A DNA stretch of 20,454 bases from JBIOYL01 sp044870185. Its GTDB lineage: Bacteria > Actinomycetota > CALGFH01. The notes under the pieces were generated by a model that saw nothing but the letters and a program-made list of their open reading frames with translations, was not told the DNA's origin and did no database searches. Shown piece by piece: positions 9,941 to 17,179 of this stretch. Each line of letters opens with the position of its first letter. Position 1 is the stretch's first letter. The position numbers and the translations under genes were made by a program. The stretch is from NCBI GenBank assembly GCA_044870185.1, contig JBIOYL010000346.1, positions 1 to 20,454 of the forward strand, read 5' to 3'.

Positions 9941-9997
9941 GGAGCGAAGCGGGCCGAGCTGGACGGGACGCTCGCGGACGGGCTCGCCGAGCTGTGA
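9941..9997 (+). pseudogene. C-terminal remnant of a MazE-type antitoxin
   Basis: The frame ending at the TGA 9995-9997 reads KRAELDGTLADGLAEL, an acidic, Leu/Ala-rich tail such as ends many actinobacterial MazE/RHH antitoxins. Its stop overlaps the toxin's GTG start, the usual coupling in toxin-antitoxin pairs. No ATG, GTG or TTG start lies upstream in this frame before the stop of the luxR-type gene, and the ribbon-helix-helix or AbrB N-terminus expected of the antitoxin is absent. Only about 18 codons look real. Identification rests on the position and a short peptide. Confidence 0.5.
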
Positions 9998-10335
9998 GGG
10001 TCGTCCGCTGCGGCGAGGTCTGGCTCGCCGGCCTGCGCCCGTCCCGCGGACACGAGCAGACGGGCCGGCCCGTGCTGGTCGTCTCCGCCGACCCGTTCAA
10101 CCAGAGCCTGGCAGGGCTCGTCCTGGCGGTCCCGTTCACCACCCGCCGGCGGGGCATCCCCACCCACGTCGAGGTCCACCCTCCCGACGGCGGGCTGGGT
10201 GATGTCAGCTTCGCCAGGTGCGAGCAGCTCCGCGCGTTGGCCGCCGACCGGCTGAGCCCGCCGCCACTCGGCAACGTGTCGCGCGCCGTGCTGCACGCCG
10301 TCGAGGACCGCCGACGGCTCCTGCTGGCCCTCTGA
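9994..10335 (+). CDS. MazF/PemK-family endoribonuclease toxin
   Basis: Type II toxin that cleaves mRNA at short motifs, 113 residues, full length for the family. Seen in order: CGEVWLAGLRPSRGHEQTGR with the conserved GEVWLA..P..G.EQ.GRP core, PVLVVSADPFNQ, LAVPFTTR, GIPTHVEV, GDVSFARCEQLRALAADRL and a final helix VSRAVLHAVEDRRRLLLAL. The conserved Arg in GHEQTGRP and the PFTTR stretch, the usual active-site region, are present, so it looks functional. The GTG start overlaps the stop of the antitoxin remnant. Because the antitoxin body is missing next door, the toxin must be silent, weakly expressed, or controlled by an antitoxin elsewhere. The exact subfamily cannot be set from sequence. Confidence 0.87.
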   Translation: MRVVRCGEVWLAGLRPSRGHEQTGRPVLVVSADPFNQSLAGLVLAVPFTTRRRGIPTHVEVHPPDGGLGDVSFARCEQLRALAADRLSPPPLGNVSRAVLHAVEDRRRLLLAL

Positions 10336-10477
10336 CAGTGAAGGCGAATACGCATCCGGCGCGGTGCTACGCATCCGTGCCAGGTCCAGCGTCACGGCGA
10401 ACGAGACCGGTCTATGCGGGTCGGACCAACTACGAAGCCCAAGCGCGAACCTCTGTAACTGGTTGTGGGACTCCTCT
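10336..10477. other. Intergenic gap between converging mazF-like gene and sialidase-like gene
   Basis: Contains a 10-bp direct repeat, TACGCATCCG at 10349-10358 and 10368-10377, and the 8-bp palindrome GACCGGTC. No gene, tRNA or clear terminator was recognised. Confidence 0.4.
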
Positions 10478-12088
10478 CTAGCGTGCGTCAACGAACGGCT
10501 GGGGGACGCCGATGCGGCCGTCGGACCAGGTGAACCAGGTCCTTGTGCCGCTGGAGGCGTTGTCGGTGTAGTCGCCGAAGTTGGGGACGATGATGCTTGA
10601 GTCCTTGGTCCAGTCGGTTGGCCCGGTGGTGATCCGGAAGTCGGGGCCTTGGCTGGTCGGAGTCTGCCGGACCTCACCGAAGTAGTCGGTGACGGCCGAG
10701 TTCGCCCCGCCGCGGCGCCGGTCGTACCAGGAGCTGACGATCGACCCGTCAGCGCGCACGCTGACCGCCGGCATGAAGTGGAGCGCGAAGGAGTTGTCGT
10801 CGTTGACCTTCCGGATCTGGCCCGGGCTGCCCAGGCTCAGCGGGAAGGATCGCAGGAAGATGTCGCCGAGGGGATGCAGGCTGGCGTCGTTCCACTCGAC
10901 GATGACCGACCGGAGCCTGGCATCCACCGCGATGCGCGGGAAGTCCTGGCCGATGCCGCGGTTGTAGCCGGCGATGACGACACCATCCAGGGATTTCACC
11001 CCGCCCCGTGGGCTGGAGTTCACCTGTCCCCTGGTCACCACCACGGGCCTGCCCGGGCCGCCGACGCGCGGGCTGGTCGCCCCCGGCGCCACCGCCGCGA
11101 CGTGGATGTAGACGTAGGGGTCGCCGGAGCCGCCAAGGTTGCTGACGATGTTGCGTTCCCAGGCGACGTAGGCGGTCCCTCCGGGGGCGGTGGCGACGTA
11201 GGCGCCGGTGTTGATCACCCTTGGCTCCTCGGGCCAGACCACGACCGGGCGGCCGAACGCGGCGCTGGTGAGGGCGGCCGGGTTGGCTGGCACGTGGCCG
11301 CGGACCAGCTCGACCTGCCCGTTGCCGCTGTGCGCGCCGGTCACGAAGATCCGGGAGTAGGACACGGCCAGGGTGCGGCTGGCGGGGTCGTAGCTCAGCC
11401 ACTCCTTGTCGAGCGCGGCGATGTTGGGCGGCGGGTTGGGGTTCTGGAGCAGCTCGCAGAGGTTGCCGCCGGGCACGGCCACGATCGGGTTGGTGAAGCT
11501 GACCGCGCCGGTCGTGGCGACGCGGGCGACCGACACGGCGACGTCGAAGCGGGCCGGGCGCGAGCAGTCGAGGTTGTCGATGTTGGAGTTGGGGAAGTAC
11601 AGGCTGCCGACGATGAATGCCCGCCCGCCATCGACGGCGACCACGGTGGGGTCACCGAACCACTGCTGGTTGGCATTATTGTTGGGCAGGCCGATCAGGT
11701 CGGTGAAGCTGCGGGCGCCGTTGGCCGAGAAGCCGACACCGGTGATCGACGCGCGGCGGCTGGTGGTCGGTTGCACGAGCGCGCCGGAGATGTCGTTCCA
11801 GGCGGCCAGGACGCGTTGGCCGGCGGCGGCGATGGCGGTTTCGGACTGCCCTCCGGCCAGGTCCCGGCTGGGGTCGTTGGCGTCCACGTTGGTGCCGAAG
11901 GACAGATTGGCCCGCGCCCGTGGCGCGCTCGGCTGGCTGGGAGGTCCAGCCAGCCACAGCCTGGCGCCCTGGGACAGCATCGCTGGCTTCAGCCTGCCCA
12001 GCGGGGACGCTGCCAAGGAGGGCGTCGGGGCGACGGTCAGCAATCCGGTCGCGAGCGTCAGGCCCAGTAACAGTGCACGCGTTCGCAT
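10478..12088 (-). CDS. Secreted sialidase-like beta-propeller protein
   Basis: Exported protein of 536 residues. It begins with a classical signal peptide: MRTR, a Leu-rich core and a likely cleavage after TPSLA, near residue 26. The rest is rich in Trp, Gly, Asn and short beta-strand patterns of a propeller. GFSANGARSFTDLIGL is a degenerate Asp-box (sialidase/BNR repeat), and SSWYDRRRGG and FGDYTDNASSGTRTWFTWSD, followed by a final Gly-Arg, resemble the last blades of bacterial sialidase-like proteins. Two cysteines (NLDCSRP, NLCELL) could form a disulfide. I do not see the full set of sialidase active-site residues (FRIP Arg and others), so enzyme activity is not claimed. GAGAGGAG upstream of ATG 12088 supports this start; the frame stays open far upstream into hyuB, which is a shadow. 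It lies about 200 bp downstream of hyuB on the same strand and could be transcribed with it or alone. Confidence 0.75.
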   Translation of the reverse strand: MRTRALLLGLTLATGLLTVAPTPSLAASPLGRLKPAMLSQGARLWLAGPPSQPSAPRARANLSFGTNVDANDPSRDLAGGQSETAIAAAGQRVLAAWNDISGALVQPTTSRRASITGVGFSANGARSFTDLIGLPNNNANQQWFGDPTVVAVDGGRAFIVGSLYFPNSNIDNLDCSRPARFDVAVSVARVATTGAVSFTNPIVAVPGGNLCELLQNPNPPPNIAALDKEWLSYDPASRTLAVSYSRIFVTGAHSGNGQVELVRGHVPANPAALTSAAFGRPVVVWPEEPRVINTGAYVATAPGGTAYVAWERNIVSNLGGSGDPYVYIHVAAVAPGATSPRVGGPGRPVVVTRGQVNSSPRGGVKSLDGVVIAGYNRGIGQDFPRIAVDARLRSVIVEWNDASLHPLGDIFLRSFPLSLGSPGQIRKVNDDNSFALHFMPAVSVRADGSIVSSWYDRRRGGANSAVTDYFGEVRQTPTSQGPDFRITTGPTDWTKDSSIIVPNFGDYTDNASSGTRTWFTWSDGRIGVPQPFVDAR

Positions 12089-12291
12089 GGTGCTCCTCTC
12101 ACCCGGTGCGGTCGAGGCGCTGCGACCTGGCGGGGAGCGTGGACTGGACCGCATGCGCGACCGCCTCGTCGATTGGCCAGGCTGCGCCGTGGTCCTGAGG
12201 TGCTGCCGCGCCTTGACGCGTTCGGTCATGGACCGCGCCCTTCTGCTCGTGGTGCAGGGCTGTCGGCAGGGACTCGGCAAAGATCCCACCC
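12089..12291. other. Intergenic gap between hyuB and the sialidase-like gene
   Basis: About 200 bp after the hyuB stop and before the ribosome binding site of the secreted protein. I found no convincing promoter, terminator hairpin or small gene here on either strand. Confidence 0.35.
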
Positions 12292-13824
12292 TCAGCTTGC
12301 GCCCATGCCGCCACCGCCGGGGGTGATGACGGTGACCAGCGCGCCGGCGGGCAGCTCCCGGCTCGTCTTGGGCGGCAGCTCCTCGCCGTCGAGCAGGTTG
12401 CGGCCGGGCGCGCCGTCGCCGCCGCCTCGGGCGCCGGCCGGGCGGTGGCGGCGACGGTCGGTGAGCAGCGACAGGCTGGCGGGCTCCAGCACGCGCACCG
12501 CCCGGACCACGCCGTCGCCGCCGCGCTGCCGTCCGGCACCGCCCGACCCGTCGACCAGCTCGTAGCGCTCGACCCGCAGGGGATACTCCAGCTCGAGCGC
12601 CTCGATCGGGGTGTTCAGCGTATTGGTCATGCCGACGTGCACGCCGGACGGGCCCGGGCCCGCGCTGGACGCGCCTTGGCCGCCGGCGATCGTCTCGTAG
12701 TAGGTCCAGCCCCTGCCGCCGATGACGAGGTTGTTCATCGTGCCCTGGCCGGCGGCCGGCAGGTCCGCGGCCAGGGACAGGGCGGCCAGCACGGTGTCGG
12801 CGACCCGCTGGCTGGTCTCGACGTTGCCGGCCACGACCGCCGCCGGCGGGCGGGCGTTGACCAGGCTGCCCTCGGGCGCCTCGATGGTCAGCGGCGCGTA
12901 GGCGCCGGCGTTGGCCGGCACGTCGTTGGGCAGCAGCACCCGCAGGGCGAAGTAGCAGGCCGAGCGGGTGACGGCCAGCGGGCAGTTGACGTTGCCGGCC
13001 ACGACGTCGGCCGTGCCGGCCAGGTCGATGGTCATCTCGTCGCCCGCGACGGTCACCTTGACCTTGATCGGGATGTCGTCGTCTGTGACGCCGTCGCCTT
13101 CGACCTCGCTGGTGGCGCTGTACTCGCCGTCGGGCAGCTCGCGGATGCGGTCGCGGGTGCGCCGCTCGGCATAGGCGATGACCTCGTCGAAGGCGGTCTG
13201 CACGAGCTCGAGGCCGCGGCGTTCGATCAGCTCGGCCAGGCGCTCCTGGGCGAGCCGGTTGGCGGCGATCTGGGCCCGGAAGTCGCCCCGGCGGAGGTTG
13301 GGCGTGCGCGAGTTGGCCAGGATCAGATCGAACACGTCGCGGTTGTAGGCGCCGCCCCGGACGAGCCGGACCGGCGGGATGACCAGCCCCTCCTGCCAGA
13401 GCTCGCGCGAGTCGCTCGGCATCGAGCCGGGGCGCATCCCGCCGATGTCGGAGTGGTGGGCGCGGGTCACGGCGTAGCCGATCGTCCGGTCCTGCCAGGT
13501 GAGAAGGGACACGAGCGTCACGTCCGGCAGGTGGGTGCCGCCCGAGTAGGGATCGTTGATCGCCCACACGTCGCCCGGCTCAGGCTGGCGGGCCATGATC
13601 GCCTCGACCGCCTCGGGCATGGCGCCGAGGTGGACGGGGATGTGCTCGGCCTGGGCGACCATGCGGCCCCGGCCGTCGAACAGCGCGGTCGAGCAGTCGC
13701 GGCGCTCCTTGATGTTGGACGAGTAGGAGCTGCGCACCAGCAGCGACCCCATCTCCTCGGCGATGCCGGCCAGGGCGCTGGACAGCACCGACAGGGTGAC
13801 CGGGTCGAGTTGCTGAGGGCTCAT
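12292..13824 (-). CDS. hyuB: Hydantoinase B / oxoprolinase-family protein
   Basis: Second subunit of an ATP-dependent amidohydrolase or carboxylase of the HyuA/HyuB superfamily (N-methylhydantoinase, 5-oxoprolinase, acetone or acetophenone carboxylase). The 510 residues match the HyuB family: DPVTLSVLSSALAGIAEEMG, SSYSSNIKERRDCSTALFD, HIPVHLGAMPEAV, DVWAINDPYSGGTHLPDV, AHHSDIGGMRPGSMPSDSRE, NRLAQERLAELIERRG, GNVNCPLAVTRSACYFALR, a C-terminal NTPIEALELEYPLRVERYEL, DGSGGAGRQRGGDGVVRA and PGGGGMG. It is slightly shorter than many HyuB proteins but ends naturally. ATG 13824 overlaps the hyuA stop (ATGA), with GGGAGGGG eight bases upstream, so the two are translationally coupled. The substrate is not readable from sequence. 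Confidence 0.9.
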   Translation of the reverse strand: MSPQQLDPVTLSVLSSALAGIAEEMGSLLVRSSYSSNIKERRDCSTALFDGRGRMVAQAEHIPVHLGAMPEAVEAIMARQPEPGDVWAINDPYSGGTHLPDVTLVSLLTWQDRTIGYAVTRAHHSDIGGMRPGSMPSDSRELWQEGLVIPPVRLVRGGAYNRDVFDLILANSRTPNLRRGDFRAQIAANRLAQERLAELIERRGLELVQTAFDEVIAYAERRTRDRIRELPDGEYSATSEVEGDGVTDDDIPIKVKVTVAGDEMTIDLAGTADVVAGNVNCPLAVTRSACYFALRVLLPNDVPANAGAYAPLTIEAPEGSLVNARPPAAVVAGNVETSQRVADTVLAALSLAADLPAAGQGTMNNLVIGGRGWTYYETIAGGQGASSAGPGPSGVHVGMTNTLNTPIEALELEYPLRVERYELVDGSGGAGRQRGGDGVVRAVRVLEPASLSLLTDRRRHRPAGARGGGDGAPGRNLLDGEELPPKTSRELPAGALVTVITPGGGGMGAS

Positions 13825-15839
13825 GGGGACTGCCCCTCCCCGGACCCCTCCAGGACCAGGGTGCCGACCTCGTCCATGGTGGCCGTCCAGCCCGGCCGGA
13901 TGACCAGGGTCGCCTCGGGGAACTCGACGATGGCCGGGCCGTCCACGGCCGCGCCGGGGCCGAGGTCGCGCCGGGCCACCACGTCGACCTCCTGCCAGCC
14001 GGAGGCTGCATCCGCGTTGCCCGCAGGGCCGTCGCCGAGGTGGGCGGGGCGTCGGGAGCGGCGCCCCGCCTCGGCGGCCGGCTCGGCGCGCAGCTCGGGC
14101 TTGTCGCCCGGCACGGTGGCGACCAGGCGCAGGTTCACCAGCTCGACCGGCTCGTCGTCCATGCGGTAGCCGTAGCGCCGCTGGTGCTCGGCGTGGAAGA
14201 CGTCCTCGACCTCGTCCAGCCGCTCGACGGTCACGGTCAGCTCGAACGACTGGCCGTGGTAGCGCAGGTCGGCGCGCCGCTCCAGCGCCGGGGAGTCCAG
14301 GTCCCTGCACGCCTGCGCCGCCATCTCCTCGTAGGCTTGGTGCACCGCGGCCTGGTCGGCCTCGGCGAGGCGGGCGAGCATGGGCCGCACGTCGTCGCGG
14401 CGCAGGTCCGAGATGGCCAGGCCCAGGGCGGACAGCACGCCGCCGGCCTGGGGGACGAGCACCCGGGCGATGCCCAGCTCCTCGGCCAGGGCGCAGGCGT
14501 GCATACCGCCGGCGCCGCCGAAGGCGACCAGGGTGAACTCGCGTGGGTCCAGGCCGCGCTCGACGCTGATGACCCGCAGGGCGCGGGTCATCTCGGCGTT
14601 GGCGACCCGGACGACGCCGAGGGCGACCGCGAGCGGGTCCAGCCCCAGCCGCTCGCCGAGGAGGGCCAGGGCGCGCTCGGCCAGCTCGCGGCGCAGCCGC
14701 ACCTCGCCGCCCAGCTCGGCGCCGTCGGCCAGGTAGCCGAGGTAGAGGTTGGCGTCGGTGACGGTCGGGTCCTCGCCACCTTGCCCGTAGGCGGCCGGGC
14801 CGGGGTCGGCGCCGGCCGACTGGGGGCCGACGCGCAGGGCGCCGCCCTCGTCGACCCAGGCGATCGAGCCGCCGCCGGCGCTCACGCTGTGCACGTCGAC
14901 CATGGGCAGCTTGATCGGCACGCCGGCGACGACCGCCTCGGTGGTCGTCTGCACCCGGCCGCCGACCACCGGCGCCACGTCGGTCGAGGTGCCGCCCATG
15001 TCGAAGGTGAGCAGGTCGTGGTAGCCGGACAGGCCGGCAACCCAGGCCGCGCCGACCACCCCGCCGGCCGGGCCGGACAGGACGAAGCGGACAGCGCCCG
15101 CCAGCGCCTGCCCGAGCTCGGCCACGCCGCCCGACGACTGCATGACCAGCGGCGCCGGCAGCCCGCGTTCCTGCACGTCTTTGGCCAGGCGCTCGAGGTA
15201 GGTGGCGAGCTTGGGGGTGAGGTAGGCGTCGGCGGCCGTGGTCGAGAAACGCTCGTACTCGCGGAACTCGGGCAGCACCTGGCTGGACAGCGACACGGCG
15301 ACGCCGTCGAGCGCCTGGCGGAGCGCGCGCCCGACCGCCTGCTCGTGCTCGGGGTGCAGGAAGGCGAACAGCAGGCAGACGGCGACCGCCTCGATGTGGC
15401 CGTCGCGGCAGGCCCGCACGGCCGCGGCGACCGAGCGCTCGTCGAGCGGGACGAGCTCGCCGTCCGGGCCCATGCGCTCGACCACGGTGAAGCGCAGCTC
15501 ACGGGGCACCAGCGGCGGCGGCCGGTCGCGGGTCAGGTCGTACAGGGAGGGCCGCTGCTGGCGGCCGATCTCGACCACGTCGCGGAAGCCCTTGGTGGTC
15601 ACCAGCGCGGTCCGGGCGCCCCGGCGCTCCAGCAGCGCGTTGGTGGCCACCGTGGTGCCGTGGGCGAACTGGCCGACCGCGCCCGCCTCCACGCCGGACG
15701 CCGCGACGGCCCGGACCACCCCCTCGGCCTGGTTGCGCGGCGTCGAGGGCACCTTGGCGGCCAGGATGCGGCCGTCGGCGATCGCCACCAGATCGGTGAA
15801 GGTCCCTCCAACGTCGACACCCAGGCGCACCTTCGCCAT
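13821..15839 (-). CDS. hyuA: Hydantoinase A / oxoprolinase-family ATP-binding subunit
   Basis: ATP-binding subunit of the HyuA/HyuB enzyme; family members phosphorylate the carbonyl of a cyclic imide, 5-oxoproline or ketone before ring opening or carboxylation. The 672 residues contain the sugar-kinase/Hsp70-like phosphate loop GVDVGGTFTDLV (7-18), HGTTVATNALLERRGARTAL (60-79), TTKGFRDVVEIGRQQRPSLY, FSTTAADAYLTPKLATYLER, QSSGGV, LSGPAGGVVGAAW, TFDMGGTSTDVA, SVSAGGGSIAW and SAGADPGPAAYGQGG, DPTVTDANLYLG and FGGAGGMHACALAEELG, i.e. Hydant_A_N plus Hydantoinase_A in full. ATG 15839 is preceded by AAGGAG ten bases upstream; the longer open frame to 16100 has no family match and crosses the promoter region. 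It is first of a two-gene operon with hyuB, and divergent from the cyclic-nucleotide-binding gene. Confidence 0.92.
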   Translation of the reverse strand: MAKVRLGVDVGGTFTDLVAIADGRILAAKVPSTPRNQAEGVVRAVAASGVEAGAVGQFAHGTTVATNALLERRGARTALVTTKGFRDVVEIGRQQRPSLYDLTRDRPPPLVPRELRFTVVERMGPDGELVPLDERSVAAAVRACRDGHIEAVAVCLLFAFLHPEHEQAVGRALRQALDGVAVSLSSQVLPEFREYERFSTTAADAYLTPKLATYLERLAKDVQERGLPAPLVMQSSGGVAELGQALAGAVRFVLSGPAGGVVGAAWVAGLSGYHDLLTFDMGGTSTDVAPVVGGRVQTTTEAVVAGVPIKLPMVDVHSVSAGGGSIAWVDEGGALRVGPQSAGADPGPAAYGQGGEDPTVTDANLYLGYLADGAELGGEVRLRRELAERALALLGERLGLDPLAVALGVVRVANAEMTRALRVISVERGLDPREFTLVAFGGAGGMHACALAEELGIARVLVPQAGGVLSALGLAISDLRRDDVRPMLARLAEADQAAVHQAYEEMAAQACRDLDSPALERRADLRYHGQSFELTVTVERLDEVEDVFHAEHQRRYGYRMDDEPVELVNLRLVATVPGDKPELRAEPAAEAGRRSRRPAHLGDGPAGNADAASGWQEVDVVARRDLGPGAAVDGPAIVEFPEATLVIRPGWTATMDEVGTLVLEGSGEGQSP

Positions 15840-15884
15840 GGCGGGCGAGCTCCTTCCCGGTCTCCGGTTCCGGTCTGCGGTCGA

Positions 15885-16005
15885 GGCGTGGTCGAGCGCG
15901 CGGACTGCTCGCCCCGAGTCTCGGGCAGGAAGGCGCGCGACACCAGGCCGGCCCGACGACCCGACCGGCTCCCGCAAGGACCGGCGGCCTGACGGCGTGG
16001 TCGAG
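15885..16005 (+). repeat. Direct repeat of 12 bp in the hyuA upstream region
   Basis: GGCGTGGTCGAG occurs at 15885-15896 and again at 15994-16005, 109 bp apart, in the divergent promoter region. The second copy overlaps the left arm of the inverted repeat at 15998-16018, so both copies may carry a half-site of the same binding protein. Confidence 0.4.
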
Positions 16006-16018
16006 ACCGCCTCGACCA
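15998..16018. promoter_or_regulatory. Perfect inverted repeat, candidate operator between hyuA and the cNMP-binding gene
   Basis: TGGTCGAG (15998-16005), spacer ACCGC, CTCGACCA (16011-16018): 8-bp arms without mismatch. It lies in the 291-bp region between two divergent genes and directly abuts a TAGCAT (16021-16026) that could be a -10 box for rightward transcription. The size and symmetry suit a dimeric regulator, but none is identified. Confidence 0.5.
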
Positions 16019-16130
16019 GATAGCATTCGGTCGGCCCGACACCGGTCCCGTCGACGCGCACCACCGACCCCAGCCCGGCCTCCGGACCTCGGCAGCGCAA
16101 CGACCCGTCTGCGGCGAAAGGATGCGACGG

Positions 16131-17123
16131 ATGCGCATCGAATCCTCAGTGACCTCGATCTCCTGGATCCCGCTCGGCGCCGTCGACGTAGGCCTGGCGG
16201 GGCGCCTACCCTTCCAGCTCGGCGTCGCCCACTACGACCCGCCACCGCCGGACGTGCTCACCGACCTGGAAGCCCTGCGCGCCGAGAACCGCTTCCGCTT
16301 CGCCAACGACCTGCGCGCCTGGATCGAGGTCGACGACTCGAGGATCGTCGGCTACGGGCATGCCGGCAGGGGCTACATCGGGGGCACCGCCGTCGGCTTC
16401 GGCCCGGCCGGCGTGACGTTTGCGGGCGTCGCCTTCCCCGACCTCCGCCCCGAGCCGGAGGTGGGCGACGGCTGGGTCCGCTTCATCCAGACCGCCGGCG
16501 GCCGGACCGGCGCGCCCGTCCCACGGCGGGTCAAGCACCCGCCCTACGTGCAGATCGTGTCGCCGACCGCCTGGTCGACGCTGGCGCTGACGATCCGCGC
16601 CGACGGCAGCTCGCAGTTCGAGGTGGTCGGCGCCAGCCCGTTCCCACGGCACTGGATCTACGACCACTCGGGCAGGCTCGTCGCCAAGACCGGGTTCATC
16701 GACTTCGAGACCTGGTACCGCAGCCACTTCGGCACGCACAGCCCCTGGGGCGACGAGGAGTCGCCCGCGATCGTGATGGCCGTCGAGACGGCGCTGGAGC
16801 GGGAGCTGTCGGCCATCATCATCGGCTCCAGGCCGCCCTTCCGCCGGCTCGCCAAGGGCGAGACGCTGGTCGAGCAGGGCGAGCCCGGGCAGGAGCTGTT
16901 CCTGCTGTTCGATGGCGTGCTGTCAGTCGAGGTCGACGGCAAGGTCATCACCGAGGTCGGCCCGGGCGCGATCCAGGGCGAGATGGCCCTGCTGGAGGGA
17001 GGCCGCCGCACCGCGACCCTGCGGGCCGTGACGCCCTGCCGGGTCGCGGTCGTCCCCGGCGACCGTATCGACAAGGAGGCCCTGCGGCAGATTGCCGCCG
17101 GGCGGAAGGCGCCACAGACGTAG
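16131..17123 (+). CDS. Protein with C-terminal cyclic-nucleotide-binding domain, function unknown
   Basis: A 330-residue soluble protein with two parts. Residues 1-225 form a domain I cannot assign to a named family, with SWIPLGAVDV, LPFQLGVAHYDPPPPDVL, FRFANDLRAWIEV, GDGWVRFIQTAGGRTGAPVP and VGASPFPRHWIYDHSGRLVA. I have the impression that similar uncharacterised proteins occur in other actinobacteria. Residues 238-310 are a CNB (Crp-type) domain: AKGETLVEQGEPGQELFLLF, DGVLSVEVDG and the phosphate-binding cassette GEMALLEGGRRTATL (G283, E284, R292/R293, T294), so ligand binding is possible. No helix-turn-helix follows; the protein ends 20 residues after the domain. ATG 16131 has GAAAGGA eight bases upstream and is preferred over ATG 16122, which overlaps that site. 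It is divergent from hyuA, with a possible operator between them. Confidence 0.8.
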   Translation: MRIESSVTSISWIPLGAVDVGLAGRLPFQLGVAHYDPPPPDVLTDLEALRAENRFRFANDLRAWIEVDDSRIVGYGHAGRGYIGGTAVGFGPAGVTFAGVAFPDLRPEPEVGDGWVRFIQTAGGRTGAPVPRRVKHPPYVQIVSPTAWSTLALTIRADGSSQFEVVGASPFPRHWIYDHSGRLVAKTGFIDFETWYRSHFGTHSPWGDEESPAIVMAVETALERELSAIIIGSRPPFRRLAKGETLVEQGEPGQELFLLFDGVLSVEVDGKVITEVGPGAIQGEMALLEGGRRTATLRAVTPCRVAVVPGDRIDKEALRQIAAGRKAPQT

Positions 17124-17179
17124 GCGTCCGGGCCCGCCGCCCGCGCCGCCTCGCCCGACACTGCCGCCGGCCGCGCCGC

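Noticed and set aside
9933..10202. The plus-strand frame from 9933 as an antitoxin
   Set aside because: It is Arg/Pro/Gly-rich, overlaps most of the toxin in another frame and has no antitoxin-like segment.
10336..10477. A tRNA or small RNA gene in the gap
   Set aside because: No cloverleaf pairing, T-loop (GGTTCRA) sequence or CCA-type end could be found.
12089..13567. The sialidase-like frame extended upstream through hyuB to more than 1000 codons
   Set aside because: The upstream part is an out-of-frame shadow of HyuB; a signal peptide and Shine-Dalgarno site mark the true start at 12088.
14040..15992. A 650-codon open frame on the plus strand opposite hyuA
   Set aside because: It is low-complexity Gly/Ala/Gln/Asp antisense sequence, while the other strand encodes a full HyuA.
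15840..16100. A longer N-terminus for HyuA
   Set aside because: The added residues lack family similarity and would cover the divergent promoter region; ATG 15839 has a good Shine-Dalgarno site and gives the family start before GVDVGGTFTD.
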